Below are positions 42,256-55,440 of a stretch of DNA of 64,000 nt, in pieces. A model generated the notes under the pieces. It was not told where the DNA came from and searched no databases. It worked only from the letters and a program-made list of their open reading frames with translations. Origin of the DNA: Spiroplasma phoeniceum P40. Lineage in GTDB: Bacteria; Bacillota_I; Bacilli_A; Mycoplasmatales; Mycoplasmataceae. The stretch is from NCBI RefSeq assembly GCF_003339775.1, contig NZ_CP031088.1:620001-684000 (forward strand), given 5' to 3'. The stretch's first letter is position 1. Every line of letters begins with the position of its first letter. Made by a program: the position numbers and the translations under genes.

Positions 42256-43188
42256 TTATTTACTAATTGTTGTACCAGCTTTACCAGCTAATGCTGCTTT
42301 AGCTTGTGCTAATTCAGCAATGATTGCTATTTTTTGCGACCCAGAACTAGCAAACTTCATTGCAGCTTGTACTTTTGGTAACATACTACCTGGCACAAAT
42401 TGATTCTCTGTAATATATTTTTCTGCTGCAGTTAAAGTTAAAACATCTAATGCTTGTTGGTTAGGTTTTCCATAGTTAATTGCAACTTTTGCTACCGCTG
42501 TTAAAATCATCAATTTATCAGCTTTAATTAATTCTGCTAACTTTGCACTAGCAAAATCTTTATCAATAACAGCAGGAACTCCTTGATAAGCAGCCCCTGT
42601 TTTCACAACGGGAATACCTCCACCACCAACGGTAATTACAATATGTCCTTGCTTAATTAAATCTTCGATAATTTCTTTTTCAACAATATCAATTGGTTGT
42701 GGTGATGCAATTACTCGGCGTCATCCTCGTCCAGCATCTTCCTTAACAGTAAAGCCATTTTTTTCAGCTAATGCTTTTGCCTCTGCTTCAGGATAAAACG
42801 CACCAATTGGCTTTGTTGGATTATTAAAAGCAGGATCTTTATGGTCAACTTCAACTTGTGTTACAATTGTTACAACATTTTTCTTAATTTTACGTTTATT
42901 TAATTCATTTAAAATTGCATTTTGCAAATGATAACCAATATAGGCTTGTGACATTGCTCCACATTCGGGAAATGGCATAATTGGAATTTTATTATTAACA
43001 TGGGCTGCTTCATCAAAAGCATTGTTAATCATTCCAACTTGTGGTCCATTCCCGTGCGCAATAATTAATTCATCACCATTTTCAATGATGTCAACCATTG
43101 CCTTCGCAGTATCTTTTACAATTTCTTGTTGTTCACTGGGGGAATTTCCTAATGCGTTTCCTCCTAACGCAACAACTATTCTTGCCAT
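42256..43188 (-). CDS. arcC: Carbamate kinase
   Basis: 310 aa; makes ATP from carbamoyl phosphate, the energy-yielding last step of the arginine deiminase pathway. Starts [50 protein letters not shown] with a TGA Trp; [24 protein letters not shown]; and the C-terminal [16 protein letters not shown]. Last gene of the operon. Confidence 0.97.
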
Positions 43189-43224
43189 AATTTACATATC
43201 CTTTCTTTTAAAATGAAAACTTGC

Positions 43225-44730
43225 TTACTCAACTGGCATTGAGAATCAAGGACTAGTGTTTGAAATTGGTAATAAATTTCCAATTCCTAACAAAATAATT
43301 GTTGCAACAACAATTCCAACAATTAATGGTCATGATGCTTTTATAAAGCTACCATAAGGAACTTTTGAAATTGATAACGCTGCCATTAAAATTGCACTTG
43401 TTGGTGAAATTAAATTAATAATTCCATTTGCAAATGAAAAGGCAGTAATTGTTCCTGATGTTAAACCTGTTGCTACCCCATTAGCAACAGGACCCAAAAT
43501 TGGGAAAACAGTTTGGGCAAATCCTGAACTAGATGGAATTACAAATGAGATAATTAGGAAGAAGAAGAAGGCTACCATAATAAAGCCTGTTTTACCTAAT
43601 GTTGACATTGGTGTAGATAATCCACTAACTAATTTGTTTTGCATTCCAGTATTTGTCATAATAAACCCAATCCCAGCTGCAAAGGCAATAACCAAGCAAA
43701 CAGATAGAATATCAGCTGAACCACTAATAAAACTATTAACGTATTTTTCTTCTCCTTTTCAATTAATTAATGCAATAATAATTGATGCAATAAAGAATAA
43801 TGCTGAAATTTCCATAAATGATCATTGCCCTAATGGAGCAAAGAAATTAGCAATAAATGGGGCATGCTCACTAACTAATTTTGTAAAATTAACAAAGACA
43901 GGAATTCCAAATTTATCCCATCCAATTAATAAAAAAATCATTAAGACAAAACTAATCATAAAAATCGCAATAATTGCTTTACGTTTACCATTGTATGCTG
44001 GTAAATCATCAACAATTGCAAATTCTGCTTCATAAAAATCTTTTTTATCAAATAATGGTGATTTCCCTGGTGTACGACGAACACGTAACGCATATCAAAC
44101 AACAAATGAAATTCCACCTGCTGTTAATAATAATCATGACACGGCTCTTCAAATAATTCCTGTTGTTGATGTTAAATCAGGCACACCAGCAGCATCAACA
44201 GCAACTTGGATAACAAATGGATTTAATGTTGAACCAATACAACCAATTCCAGCACCAAATAAAATTGCCATTACCGCTGTTAGCACATCAAAACCAGCAG
44301 ATAATAAAACAGGAATAATAACTGGGTATAATGCGATTGTTTCTTCCCCCATCCCATAAGTTGTACCACCAACTGAAAATAAAAACATTACAATTGGAAT
44401 AATTCAAATTTCACGGCCTTTCATTTTTGCTACTAAACGCCCAATCCCAGCATCTAATGCTTTTGATTCAATAACGATGCCTAAGAAACCTCCTAAAACT
44501 AAAATAAAGACAATAACATCAACTTTACTTTTAAATCCTTGCATCGGAGCTAAAAATAAGTCAAAAATTCCCGCAGGTCCACCATTGTGAAGTTCACCAT
44601 CAGCGTCTTTTCATGAACCAGTTGTTCCTGGAATTCAAGAGACAATAATAATTAAGAGCGTAATTCCTAATAAAATTGTAAATGCTGTCGGCAATTTAAA
44701 TTTAAACTTTTTTTTCTTTTTTACATCCAT
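43225..44730 (-). CDS. arcD: YfcC-family transporter, probable arginine/ornithine antiporter
   Basis: 501 aa, about 12 membrane helices. Starts MDVKKKKKFKFKLPTAFTIL. Has LGGFLGIVIESKALDAGIG, FSVGGTTYGMGEETIALYP and FVIPSSSGFAQTVFPILGP, typical of the YfcC/DcuC-like carriers that serve as ArcD in mollicutes. Location between argF and arcC supports arginine-ornithine exchange; the symbol rests on context. Many Trp are TGA. Confidence 0.85.
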
Positions 44731-44765
44731 TTTTGCGCCCCCTTTAACCTTTCATAATTAATAAC

Positions 44766-45770
44766 CTAGCCACGAATTGTTGCTAGCATTACTGCTTTAA
44801 TAGTATGTAAACGATTTTCTGCTTCTTCAAAAACACTTGAATATTTTGATTGGAAAACTTCATCAGTAACTTCTAATTCACCAGTTCCACCAAATTGTTT
44901 AATCACTTGTTGCGCAGTATCCGTATTTCCATCATGGAAACTTGGTAAACAATGTAAAAAGATAGCATCTTCTTTTGCTTGTTTCATTTTTTCCATTGTT
45001 ACTTGATATGGTGTTAAATCCTTAATTCTTTTTCCTCAAACAGCAGGATCTTCTCCCATTGATACTCAAACATCAGTGGCAATTGCATCAGCATCTTTTG
45101 CCGCTGTTTTATGGTCTTCAGTTAACGTAATTGAACCACCATGTTCTTTTGCAATTGCTTGTACTTTTTTCAATAATTCTGCATTTGGTCATAAATCCTT
45201 TGGCGCACAAGCAACAAAATGAATTCCTAATTTAGCACTAACAACCATATAACTATTTGCCATATTAAAACGAGAATCACCAAAATAAACAAATTTTAGC
45301 CCTTTCATATTGCGTTGTCCTTTTTCTTCTTGCAATGTTAAAATATCAGCTAACATTTGCGTTGGGTGAAATTCATCAGTTAATCCATTTCATACTGGAA
45401 CACCTGAATATTTTGCTAATGCTTCAACATCAGTTTGTTTAAACCCACGAAATTGAATTCCATCAAACATTCTTCCTAATACTTTTGCAGTATCTTCAAT
45501 TGATTCTTTTTTTCCCATTTGGCTACCACTTGATCCTAAATAAACAGGGTGCATTCCTAAATCAAATGCTCCGACTTCAAAAGCACATCTTGTTCGTGTT
45601 GAATCTTTTGCAAATAATAAAGCAACAGATTTTCCAGCTAATGGTTTTTGCTCAGTTCCAGCATATTTTGCTTCTTTCAATTGTCTTGATAAATCTAATA
45701 AATAATAGATTTCTCTTTGCGTGAAATCTAATAAAGTTAGAAAACTTCTTCCTTTTAAATTTACAGCCAT
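44766..45770 (-). CDS. argF: Ornithine carbamoyltransferase (catabolic)
   Basis: 334 aa; splits citrulline to ornithine and carbamoyl phosphate in this context. Carbamoyl-phosphate loop [29 protein letters not shown], ornithine loop [11 protein letters not shown]-terminal [17 protein letters not shown] Trp codons break the standard-code ORF. Often called arcB. Second gene of the arc operon. Confidence 0.96.
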
Positions 45771-45809
45771 ATTATTTTTTCTCTCCTTTTAAAATATAAT
45801 ATTAAGATT

Positions 45810-47009
45810 TTAGATATCCTCTCTTCAAATTGGCATTGACATACAACGAGGTCCCCCACGTCCACGTGATAATTCAGCTGAATCAATAACGTGCACTTTA
45901 ACACCAGCTTGTTTTAAAATTTCAATTGTAATTTGATTTCTTGAATAGGCAATCACTTCACCAGGACGAATTGTAATAACATTTGTCCCATCATTTCATT
46001 GTTCTCTTGCCTGTGCAATTGGATCTTCTCCACCACATTTAAAAATTTGAACTGGCTTACCAACTTCTTCTGATAAATAATCTTTAATTGTTTCTTTAAT
46101 TTCTTTAACTCCATTTTTTGTAATTTCAAAAATTTTAAACTCACCCATTGCTTCAAAAATTAATGGATGTGCGATAAATTTATCATAATCAATATTAGTA
46201 AAAACAGTATCTAAATGCATAAAAGCACGATTTTTTGTATTTAAATCTAATGCAATAACTTTTTCATAACTAACTGAATCATTTTCAATTAGATTTTTTG
46301 TTACTATTTTAATAGCTTCCATTGATGTCCTTTGTGAAACACCAATAATTAATGTTTTTGAATTTAAAACTAAAATGTCTCCACCTTCTAAAGTTTCTTT
46401 TTCATTACGATCATATCAAAAATTAATTTTTCCTTTAAAACGGGAGTGATGTCTTAAAACAACATCAGAAAATAATGTTTCACGATTTCTAGTAACCGTA
46501 AACATTTTATGAATAGTTGCTCCATTTCCAATTGATGCAAATGGATCACGTTGGAATAGAATATTTGGCATTGGATCAACCGCTAGCGGATAATTATCTG
46601 TAATTTCTACTCCTAACTCATATTTTGTTACCCCTGCTATCATTTTATTAACAAGATCTTGATTATCTAATTTTCCTAAATAAGTACGTAACTTACTAAT
46701 GTATTCTTCTTTTGCACCAGATTCTTTTAAAAACTGTTCTAGTAATTCTTGCCGCATTTTTGAATCAGTGTCTAAAACTTCAGCGACTAATTTTTCAATA
46801 TACAACACCTCAACACCTAAGTTCCTAAAAGTTTGCACAAAAAAGTCATGTTCTTTTTGTGCAACTATTAAATCTGGTGTATCATCAAACAATAATCGTT
46901 CCAATAAATCTGGTGATAAGTTAGCTAATTCATCACCAGGGCGATGTAACAATACTGTTTTTAAATTACCTATTTCTGAATAAACATTAATACCATATTT
47001 TTCTGTCAT
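45810..47009 (-). CDS. arcA: Arginine deiminase
   Basis: 399 aa; arginine to citrulline and ammonia. Motifs: [58 protein letters not shown], and catalytic Cys in the C-terminal [14 protein letters not shown]. First gene of the operon; ATG 47009 after AAAGAGGAC. A 10-bp inverted repeat lies 32 nt upstream. Confidence 0.97.
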
Positions 47010-47340
47010 GTTACTTGTCCTCTTTCTCTTTCTACGTCCATTTTTATTAAAATCCTTTAATAAAAATTAAAGATAAACATGCAAAACTAAAAAATGCAAA
47101 TTGCTGTTAAATACACAGAATACCTATCAAATTGTAATGTCCTTTAATGCCATTTAAATAAATATACTTAAAATTGATTATGCTATCCTTTTAGCAAATA
47201 TATTTAAGCAATGCACTTTTCGATATTGCATAAGTAAAAATGCCATTGTTTACTTTTTTTATCCTTATACTTTTATATTATTCTTTTTAATTTTAAAAGC
47301 AAGTCTTTAAATTTTTTTATTATTTTTTATCACTAGAAAT
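47010..47340 (-). promoter_or_regulatory. arc operon upstream region
   Basis: No gene. Contains a perfect inverted repeat 47042-47051/47056-47065 (loop ATCC) just before the arcA ribosome-binding site. Minus-strand TTGCAT at about 47097 has TATCTT about 18 nt downstream, a possible promoter. TTGCAT recurs near 47080, and ATGCAA/TGCAT elements near 47210-47235 could be ArgR-type boxes. The site assignments are tentative. Confidence 0.35.
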
Positions 47341-47376
47341 AAAAAAAAAAAAAAAACAATAAATTTTTATTGTTTT
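47341..47376 (-). terminator. Terminator with A16/T16 tract
   Basis: 11-bp stem 47353-47363 with 47366-47376, overlapping the stop codon of the 291-aa gene. On the minus strand it is followed by an uninterrupted T run (A16 at 47341-47356 on plus). Confidence 0.8.
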
Positions 47377-48242
47377 GCTGTATTAATGATATTTGTTGCA
47401 GTTAATATATTAATTAATAAATCATGTAAACATTGAATAATTTGAACTAAAGGAGCGACTTTATTACGATATTCTGTTGTTTTTTCAGCAATTTCTAATC
47501 GTTTTTCCGGACTTAATGCAATGACAAAATTATGATATGCTTGGACCTCTTCAATAATTTTTTCTTTATTAAATTCTGGTAATTTAATTTTTCCATCATT
47601 ATAATCTTTTTCAATTTGATCAATATTTGCTAATTTTCCTTTTAACTTTTCTTCTTCTTTTTCAGGAAAAAAATCAGTTAACATAATATCACGTTGTAAA
47701 AATAAACCTAATTGATTTACTAAATTTCAAATTTCCAAGGCATCATTAGCATTATTAATCTCTTTTAAACATTTTTCAAGCGCTGGGTCAAGATCTTTAA
47801 TCTCATCATCATAAATTTTTGTTAACTCACCAATTTCTACTTTCATCATATTTACAAAAAGTTTATTTAAATCAACCGGACTAGCTTCTTTCGCACTAGT
47901 CATAAAATCATTTAAAAATCGTGGTAATGGAATAATTGCGTTAAATAATTTGCTTACTTCAATTAATGTTGTAATTTTTTTCTGATCAATTTCTTCTGGT
48001 TTTTTATCTTGTAAATATTCTTCTCTAATATCATCAAATAATGGTTTGATTTCTGTTTTCACAAAATTAAATAAATCTTCAAAATTAGTTTTAAACTTTG
48101 CTCCTGCTAAAAAAGCTTCTATTTTTTGATTTTTTTCCGCTGTGTCTTTTGCATAGTCTGTTTCAAAAAGATTAATATATTTTGTTAAATAACTCATCAT
48201 TCCTTTTTCAACATCTGTTCAGAAATTACTCTGTTCTGTCAT
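47367..48242 (-). CDS. Hypothetical protein, mostly helical
   Basis: 291 aa. ATG 48242 (MTEQSNFWTDVEKGMMSYLT, Trp as TGA) after AGAGGGAAA. Rich in Lys, Glu, Leu and Ile; predicted all-alpha with coiled-coil segments (EKEEEKLKGKLANIDQIEKD). No signal peptide, no membrane helix, no recognised family. Own terminator downstream. Confidence 0.7.
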
Positions 48243-48310
48243 TTTTTCCCTCTATTCTTCTATAATTTTTATGTATTTCAATTTTACCGTAAAATAAGAA
48301 TTATTTAAAC

Positions 48311-49075
48311 TTAATTTATTTTTTCTTGACTTTCTTTAATTTTCTGGTGGTTAACTAATAAATTATTTAAATTAACAATGAACGTTATTAATAAAGCAAT
48401 AATGATACTTAACAAAATTAAATATAAAAGATAATATTCTAACCGGCGAAAATCTTGAAAAAAATATGGTACATAGTAGTTATTTGCTGGCATACTATAA
48501 TTTCACAATTTTTCATCAATTGGAGTTAATAATAAAACGCCCTCCCGAACAGCAATAAAAATAGTATAAAAAATTGGATGAAGATAAAACTTATATAACT
48601 TTTGTAAATAAAAATTTTTATAATTAATACATTCTTTTTCTACCACAATGCAAAAATAAATAATGAAAATCGCGGGACACAATCAATGCTGCACTGTTGT
48701 ACTAATTCAATAAATTGCGAGGCTATGCCAACTGGGAGTAAACTTTTCACCAGTAATGGCACCGATAACTGTCCCAAGTGTAAAAAATAAGAATGTTAAC
48801 AAGGCAGCAAAGACAATGTATAAAATAAAAAACTTGTTTTTTACAAAATGACAATTTCGTAATTTTGTAAAGTAAATTAATCCTCCGAAGGCAAATAATA
48901 AAATTAAAACAGCAGTTTGGACACTTCATCAACTAACAAAATATCATAAATAACTTAATAAATTTAATTGATAATAAATTAAACTATAAAAATAAGTTAA
49001 GAGTAAAACAATAATTTCTAATCTAAAGAGAATGCTACAAAACACTAAGTGTTTAATTCGTTCTGTTTTTTCCAT
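48311..49075 (-). CDS. Multi-pass membrane protein
   Basis: 254 aa with about six hydrophobic helices (LVFCSILFRLEIIVLLLTYF, AVLILLFAFGGLIYFT, FILYIVFAALLTFLFFTLG and others). FT-x-N-like and H...P features recall the mollicute Pr6Pr family, a weak match. The start at 49075 lies inside the end of rsmI (23-nt overlap), giving coupling. Ends KIKESQEKIN. Confidence 0.7.
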
Positions 49076-49961
49076 CGTGCTCCTTTTGCTGATGATATTT
49101 ATTATATAAAACATTTTTACTAATTTTATATTTATTTGCGACAAAATCAATTGCTTGTTTAACGCGATAATTTTGCTTTGTAATTAATTGGTCAATTTCG
49201 GTAACTAAAATTTCATCTGCAATAACAGGAACTGGAAGATTCCCCGCTCCATCAACAACAAGGACATACTCACCAAAAGCAGCATTTTCTTCTTGTTGTA
49301 AAAACAAAAGCACTTCACTTAACTGTCCACGATATCATTGCTCATGAATTTTTGTAATTTCCTTACCAATGGCAATTTTACGCTCACCAAAAACTGATTT
49401 AACTATTTTTAATGTTTCTAAAATTCGATGCGGTGCTTCATAAAAAATAATAGGATATGAAAATGATAGCAGTTGTTGTAACTCATTAATTTTTTTTGTT
49501 TTTGCTTTATTTAAAAAACCAAAAAATAAAAAATGGTGCGGATTAAGACCCGAACTAACAATGGCGTTTAAAGCAGCATTAGCACCACTAATCGGAATTA
49601 CATCATAAGGATAATGTTCCAAAATATGGTTAACAGCATAATAACCTGGATCACTAATCAGTGGATAACCGGCATCACTAATAATTGCAATTGATAAGTT
49701 TTGTGCTAAATCATTTAACATTTCTGTTAAGCGTTGCATTTCATTTTCTTTATTTAAAGAAATTAACTGCTTTTTACAATTAAAATAATTTAATAGTCTA
49801 ATTGTGTTCCGCGTATCTTCACAATAAATTTTTTGAACATCATGTTTAATAACTTCAATTGCTCGTGGTGTCATTTCTTGCAAATTACCAATTGGAGTTG
49901 CAATTAAGTAAATTTTCGGATTATTACTTTTAAAACTATATTGTTTAATTTTATTTGCCAT
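49053..49961 (-). CDS. rsmI: 16S rRNA (cytidine1402-2'-O)-methyltransferase
   Basis: 302 aa. Tetrapyrrole-methylase fold: IYLIATPIGNLQEMTPRAIE, CEDTRNTIRLLNYF, SDAGYPLISDPGY, PISGANAALNAIVSSGL, FYEAPHRILETL and IGKEITKIHE. TGA Trp after HEQ. Overlaps pth by 11 nt upstream and the membrane protein gene downstream. Confidence 0.95.
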
Positions 49962-50520
49962 TATAGATACTCATTAATTTATCAAAACTAGTTTCTTTTT
50001 CTAAATATTGCACCATAATTTGATAAACTCTTTCTAATAAATCATTATTAATAAGTTCTAACTGACTAGGAGAAAATTTTCCTAGTACTCAGTTTCGGGT
50101 TGGAATTTGGACATCTTTACCAATTCCTAAACGAATCCGTAAAAAATTTTCACTACCTAGTTTTTGAATTAAATCTTTAATTCCATTATGACCAGCACTT
50201 GAACCATTCTTTTTTAACTTAATAACATTGAAAGGAATATCTTTATCATCATAAATGACAATAATATCTTCTAATGTTAATTTATAAAATTGTTTAATTT
50301 GATAAACTGCAAATCCACTTAGATTCATAAAAGTCTGTGGTTGACAAAAAAGAACTTTCTCGTTGTTAATTGTTGTTTCTCATATTAAAGCATTAAAAGC
50401 ATTTTTTGTCTTTGCTAAATTAAATTTATCTACCAACTTAGCAATGGCTAAAAAACCAATATTATGTCTTGTATAAGTATATTCATTACCTGGATTCCCC
50501 AAACCCACAATTAACTTCAT
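49951..50520 (-). CDS. pth: Peptidyl-tRNA hydrolase
   Basis: 189 aa. Starts [20 protein letters not shown] with the catalytic His in [30 protein letters not shown]; and [12 protein letters not shown]. Recycles tRNA from stalled peptides. Overlaps rsmI by 11 nt. Confidence 0.96.
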
Positions 50521-50535
50521 TATCTCGCTCCTTTT

Positions 50536-51828
50536 TTAATTTAGCACTCGTTGATAAATCTGTTCAATATTTCGTAAAAAATAATTGTTATCAAATAATT
50601 TTTCTAATTTTGGTAAGGCTAAATATTTTGCTATATTATTATCAATTAAAACATTTTTAAAATTAAGTTGCTGTTGTTGTGCGATTAAAGTACATTTTTG
50701 AATAAAATCATAAACTTCTTCTCGTGAATAATTAGTTTCTTTCAAAATATTTGTTAAAACAACTTGACTAAAATAAATTTGATTGGCTTGTTGTAAATGT
50801 TCAATAATTTTATCCGGACTAACAACCAAATTATTAATAACACTGATCATTCGTTTCAATAAATAAACTACTAAATGATATGTGTCGGGAATAATAATTC
50901 GTTCATTACTACTATGGGAAATATCACGTTCATGTCATAATAAATTATTTTCAAATGTAACATTCATATTACTACGCACTAAACGAGCTAAGCCAGCAAT
51001 GTTTTCCGCACTAATTGGATTTTTTTTATGTGGCATTGAAGATGAACCTTTTTGACTTTTGCTAAATCCTTCCTCAATTTCAGCCACTTCTGAACGTTGG
51101 AAATGGCGAAATTCAAGCGCCATTTTTTCTAACAAACTAGCAATTTGACTAAAACTTGTAAATAATGCAATATGATAATCACGTGATGTTACTTGCGTTG
51201 TAATTGGGTCAAGGTTTAGCCCTAATTTTTTTGCCACATATTCTTCAACTTGAACTTCAACATGCGCAAAATTACCAACTGAACCTGATATTTTTGCAAC
51301 AGCAATTGCTGAACCTGCAGCATCAAACCGCCTAATATTACGCTCTAATTCAGCATATCAAAGTAAAAATTTTAATCCTAATGAGGTTGGTTCGGCGAAC
51401 ATTCCATGGGTACGACCCATAATTAATTGATTTTTATAATTAAGAGCTTTTTCTTTTAACGCTTCTTTTAATTCAAGCATATATTTTTTAACAATATAGT
51501 TTGATTCTTTAATCAAATAATTTTGACTAGTATCAACAATATCAGTTGATGTTAAACCATAATGAATTCATTTTTTTTCTGGTCCCAATGTTTCTGATAA
51601 CATTCGAGTAAAAGCAACAACATCATGCTTTGTTTCAGCTTCCAGTTCTAACATTCGTGGTAAGTTTACTGTTAAATTAGTTTTAATTTTTTTAATATCT
51701 GTTGTGGGAATTAATCCTAATTTTGCCCATCCTTCACAAACCAATAATTCTACTTTTGCTCAGCTATTATATTTATTTTCATAACTTCAAATTTTTCCAA
51801 TCTCTGGAACAAAATAACGTTCAATCAT
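50536..51828 (-). CDS. purB: Adenylosuccinate lyase
   Basis: 430 aa; cleaves adenylosuccinate to AMP and fumarate. Starts [32 protein letters not shown]; the signature loop GSSSMPHKKNPISAENIAGL; and HERDISHSSNER. ATG overlaps the purA stop (TAATG). With purA it converts IMP to AMP. Confidence 0.97.
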
Positions 51829-53129
51829 TAAAAAATCTCCTTATTCATTAAAATAGTTTGTTCACGGTCAGGACCAACAGAAAATAAACTAATTGAAACA
51901 CCAACGATTTCTTCTAACTTCATTAAATATTGTTGAGCATTATGTGGTAAATCTTCAAATGTTGTAACATTACTAATGTCCTCATCTCAGCCTGGCATTG
52001 TTATTAAAATTGGTTTACACATCTCATATTCTTTAATTGTACTTGGAACATAATCAATTTGTTGTCCTTGATATTCATAGCCAATACAAATTTTTAATTC
52101 CTTAATAGTAGTTAAAACATCTAATAACATAATTGCCATACTAGTATAACCACTAATTCGCAACGAATATTTCATTAAAATACCATCAAATCATCCAATT
52201 CGACGCGCACGCCCCGATACAGTCCCATATTCACGTCCTGTTTCACGAATATATGTTTCAACTTCGCCAAAAATTTCTGATGGAAATGGCCCGGTTCCAA
52301 CACGAGTATTATATGCTTTAACAATTCCTAAAACATTGTTAATATAACGCGGTGCAATCCCAACACCAACCGGAATTGAAGCTGCTGTTGGATTTGATGA
52401 CGTAACAAAAGGATAAGTACCATGATCTAAGTCTAACATTACTCCTTGTGCGCCTTCAAACAAAACTTTTTGATGCGTATGAATTGCATTATCAACTAAA
52501 ATTGAAGTATCAGTTACTAGTGTTTTAATTTGTTGAAATAATGCCAAATATTCTTTTCAAATTAATTTTGGGTCAAATCCTTCACTATTAAAAACTTTTG
52601 TTAAAACTTCATTTTTAAATTTTAAATTATTTTCTAATTTTTGTAAAAATCCTTTTTCATCAAATAAATCACCTAATCTAATCCCAATTCGTTCTGCTTT
52701 ATCTTGATAACAAGGACCAATTCCTTTTTTTGTTGTTCCAATTGAATCTTTTTGGCGATACTCTTCTTGCAATTCATCAATTTTCATATGATATGGAAAA
52801 ATTAAATGGGCACGATCACTAATTCGTAAATTTTTGCAATCAAAACCATGTTCTTGTAAATAATTAATTTCACTAACTAATTTACGTAAATTGACAACAC
52901 AACCATTCCCAATTACATTAATTGATTTTTTATTAAAAACACCAGAAGGAACAATACTTAACTTATATTTTGTTCCTTTAATGACAATTGTATGTCCAGC
53001 ATTATCACCACCAGCTCAACGAACAATAACATCTGCTTGTTGAGCAAAATAATCAGTAATTTTACCTTTTCCTTCATCACCCCACTGGCTCCCAACAATC
53101 GCTAGTGTTCGATAATTTGTACCACTCAT
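51828..53129 (-). CDS. purA: Adenylosuccinate synthetase
   Basis: 433 aa GTP-dependent ligase. [20 protein letters not shown] (catalytic Asp and P-loop-like), [12 protein letters not shown] with TGA Trp, [46 protein letters not shown]. Ends NKEIF and is coupled to purB. Confidence 0.97.
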
Positions 53130-53196
53130 AACTTATTTGCAACCTTTCTACGGTTTAATCTTAATATAAATCTACCTATTTTTCAAATTTTTCATC

Positions 53197-54792
53197 TTAT
53201 TTATTGTTAATTACTGCTTGCACAAAACCATTAAATAATGGATTTGGTTTATTTGGTCGAGAAGTAAACTCCGGGTGATATTGTGCAGCAAGATAAAAAG
53301 GATGGCTCGGGATTTCAATAACTTCCACTAAGTTTTTCTCAGCATAAAGACCACTAAATACTAATCCAGCTTGTGCTAATTGTTCACGAAAATCATTATT
53401 AACTTCATAACGATGGCGATGACGTTCCAAAACCTCATCTTTCCCATATAACTTATGTGCTAATGTGTTTGGAACTAAAGATGTCTTATAATTACCTAAG
53501 CGTAATGTTCCTCCTAAAGCATCAGTTTTATCTTTGCCACGAATAATATCAATAATTGCATTTTTTGTTTCTGTTAATTCTGAAGAATTAGCATCCTGAA
53601 TGTGACAAACATTACGGGCAAATTCAATTACAGCTGCTTGCATCCCAAAACAAATTCCAAAGAATGGAATGTTATTTTCACGAGCAAATTGACATGCTAA
53701 AATTTTCCCTTCAAAACCACGTTTACCAAAACCACCAGGAACCAAAATCCCTTTTGCATTTTTTAATAATTGTTGATAATTTTTTTTATTAATATCTTCG
53801 GCTTTAATTCAATCAATTTTAATTTTAACCTTATTTTCATATCCAGCAATTCGTAACGATTCACTAACTGATAAATAAGCATCTGGAAGTTCAATATATT
53901 TTCCAACTAATTTAATCTCAATTACTTCTTGTGAGTGATTAATTTTTTCAACAAATTGTTTTCATTTTGACATATCAGTTTTTGTGACTTTTAAGTTTAA
54001 TAACTTGCTAATTACTATTTGAGCATTTTGTTCATACATTTTTAATGGTACTTCATAAATACTAGCAACATCAGTAGCTACTAAAACATTATTTTTTTCA
54101 ATATTACAAAATAGCGCAATTTTTTCAAGGACATTATCTTCTAAAACTTGTTCAGTTCTAGCAACAACAATATCTTGTTGAATACCTAATGATAATAGTT
54201 CTCGCACTGAATGTTGTGTTGGTTTTGTCTTTGATTCTTTTGATGCTGCAATATATGGAACTAATGAAACATGCATATAAATAACATTTTCTCGTCCTTG
54301 TTCCATGCGAACTTGACGAATTGCTTCAATAAAAGGCAACGATTCAATATCCCCAACTGTCCCCCCAATTTCAGTAATAATAATATCCGCTTTTGATGTT
54401 GATGCCGCATAATAAACTTTCTTTTTAATTTCATTAGTAACATCGGGAACAACTTGAACTGTCCCACCTTCATATTCGCCACGGCGTTCTTTTTCAATTA
54501 CATTTTTATATATTCGTCCTGAAGTGATATTTGATTCTTTTGTTAAATTTTCATCAATAAAACGTTCATAATGTCCTAAATCTAAATCTGTTTCAGCACC
54601 ATCTGCTGTTACAAAAACTTCACCATGTTGATAAGGGCTCATTGTTCCAGGGTCAACATTTAAATATGGATCAAATTTTTGCATAAAAACATTTAATCCA
54701 CTTGCTTTTAATAAAACACCAATTGAAGAAGCTGTAATGCCTTTCCCTAAGCCACTGACAACTCCACCAGTTACAAAAATATATTTTGCCAT
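53197..54792 (-). CDS. pyrG: CTP synthase
   Basis: 531 aa; UTP to CTP. Synthetase domain: [19 protein letters not shown] and [19 protein letters not shown]. Glutaminase domain: [15 protein letters not shown], nucleophile Cys in FFGICFGMQ, His-Glu in [11 protein letters not shown] hairpin between rpoE and pyrG may control read-through. Confidence 0.97.
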
Positions 54793-54822
54793 TGTCTTAT
54801 CATCCTTTCATCCTCAAATTAA

Positions 54823-54866
54823 AAAGAGTTTAGAAATTAACAGGGTTGTCGCTTCTAACACTCTTT
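54823..54866 (-). terminator. Terminator or attenuator between rpoE and pyrG
   Basis: Stem 54823-54835 with 54853-54866 (one bulge), followed on the minus strand by T5. It lies 31 nt before the pyrG start. In B. subtilis pyrG is controlled by CTP-sensitive attenuation at this position; a similar role here is inference. Confidence 0.65.
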
Positions 54867-54876
54867 AATCTTGGTA

Positions 54877-55422
54877 TTAATTATTTTCTTCCATTTCTTT
54901 TTCAAGAGATTTTCAGTCAATTTCTTCTGTAATACCCAATTTAGCTGCTACTGTTTCATCATCATCATCAATAGAATAATCATTTTCAATTAAATCATCA
55001 TCAACTTCTATTTCAACAAAATCATCTTCCTCGTTATCATCATCATCTAATGTATCATCAAAATCAAGAGTATCAATTAATGATTCTTCTTCATCATTTT
55101 CCTCTTCATCTTCTTCATCTAAATCAATATCTTCAAATTCTTCTGTTGTTTCAAACTGGTCAGTATAATCATATTGTTTTTTAATTTCATCATATTTTAA
55201 GAATTCACGTAACCCTCACATACCTTCACTTGTCAACACAAAACGATTATCTAACACCAAATCAGTATATAATTCTGCAATGACATCTTCTTTGCTGGCT
55301 CCTTGAACTGTTACATCACTTTTTGATGCTATATCATTTCAAATATTTTCAAAAGTATCGCTATTTTTTTTCTTTTTTAAATATGAATACACTAATTCTA
55401 ATAACTCTACATTATAGTTCAT
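54877..55422 (-). CDS. rpoE: RNA polymerase delta subunit
   Basis: 181 aa. N-terminal HARE-type winged helix (residues 1-~90: NYNVELLELVYSYLKKKKNS, FENIWNDIA, DNRFVLTSEGMWGLREF), then the hallmark Asp/Glu-rich disordered tail (DIDLDEEDEEENDEEES). Order rpoE-pyrG is conserved in Firmicutes. Aids promoter turnover and RNA displacement. Confidence 0.93.
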
Positions 55423-55440
55423 TAATTTAAACCTTTCTTA

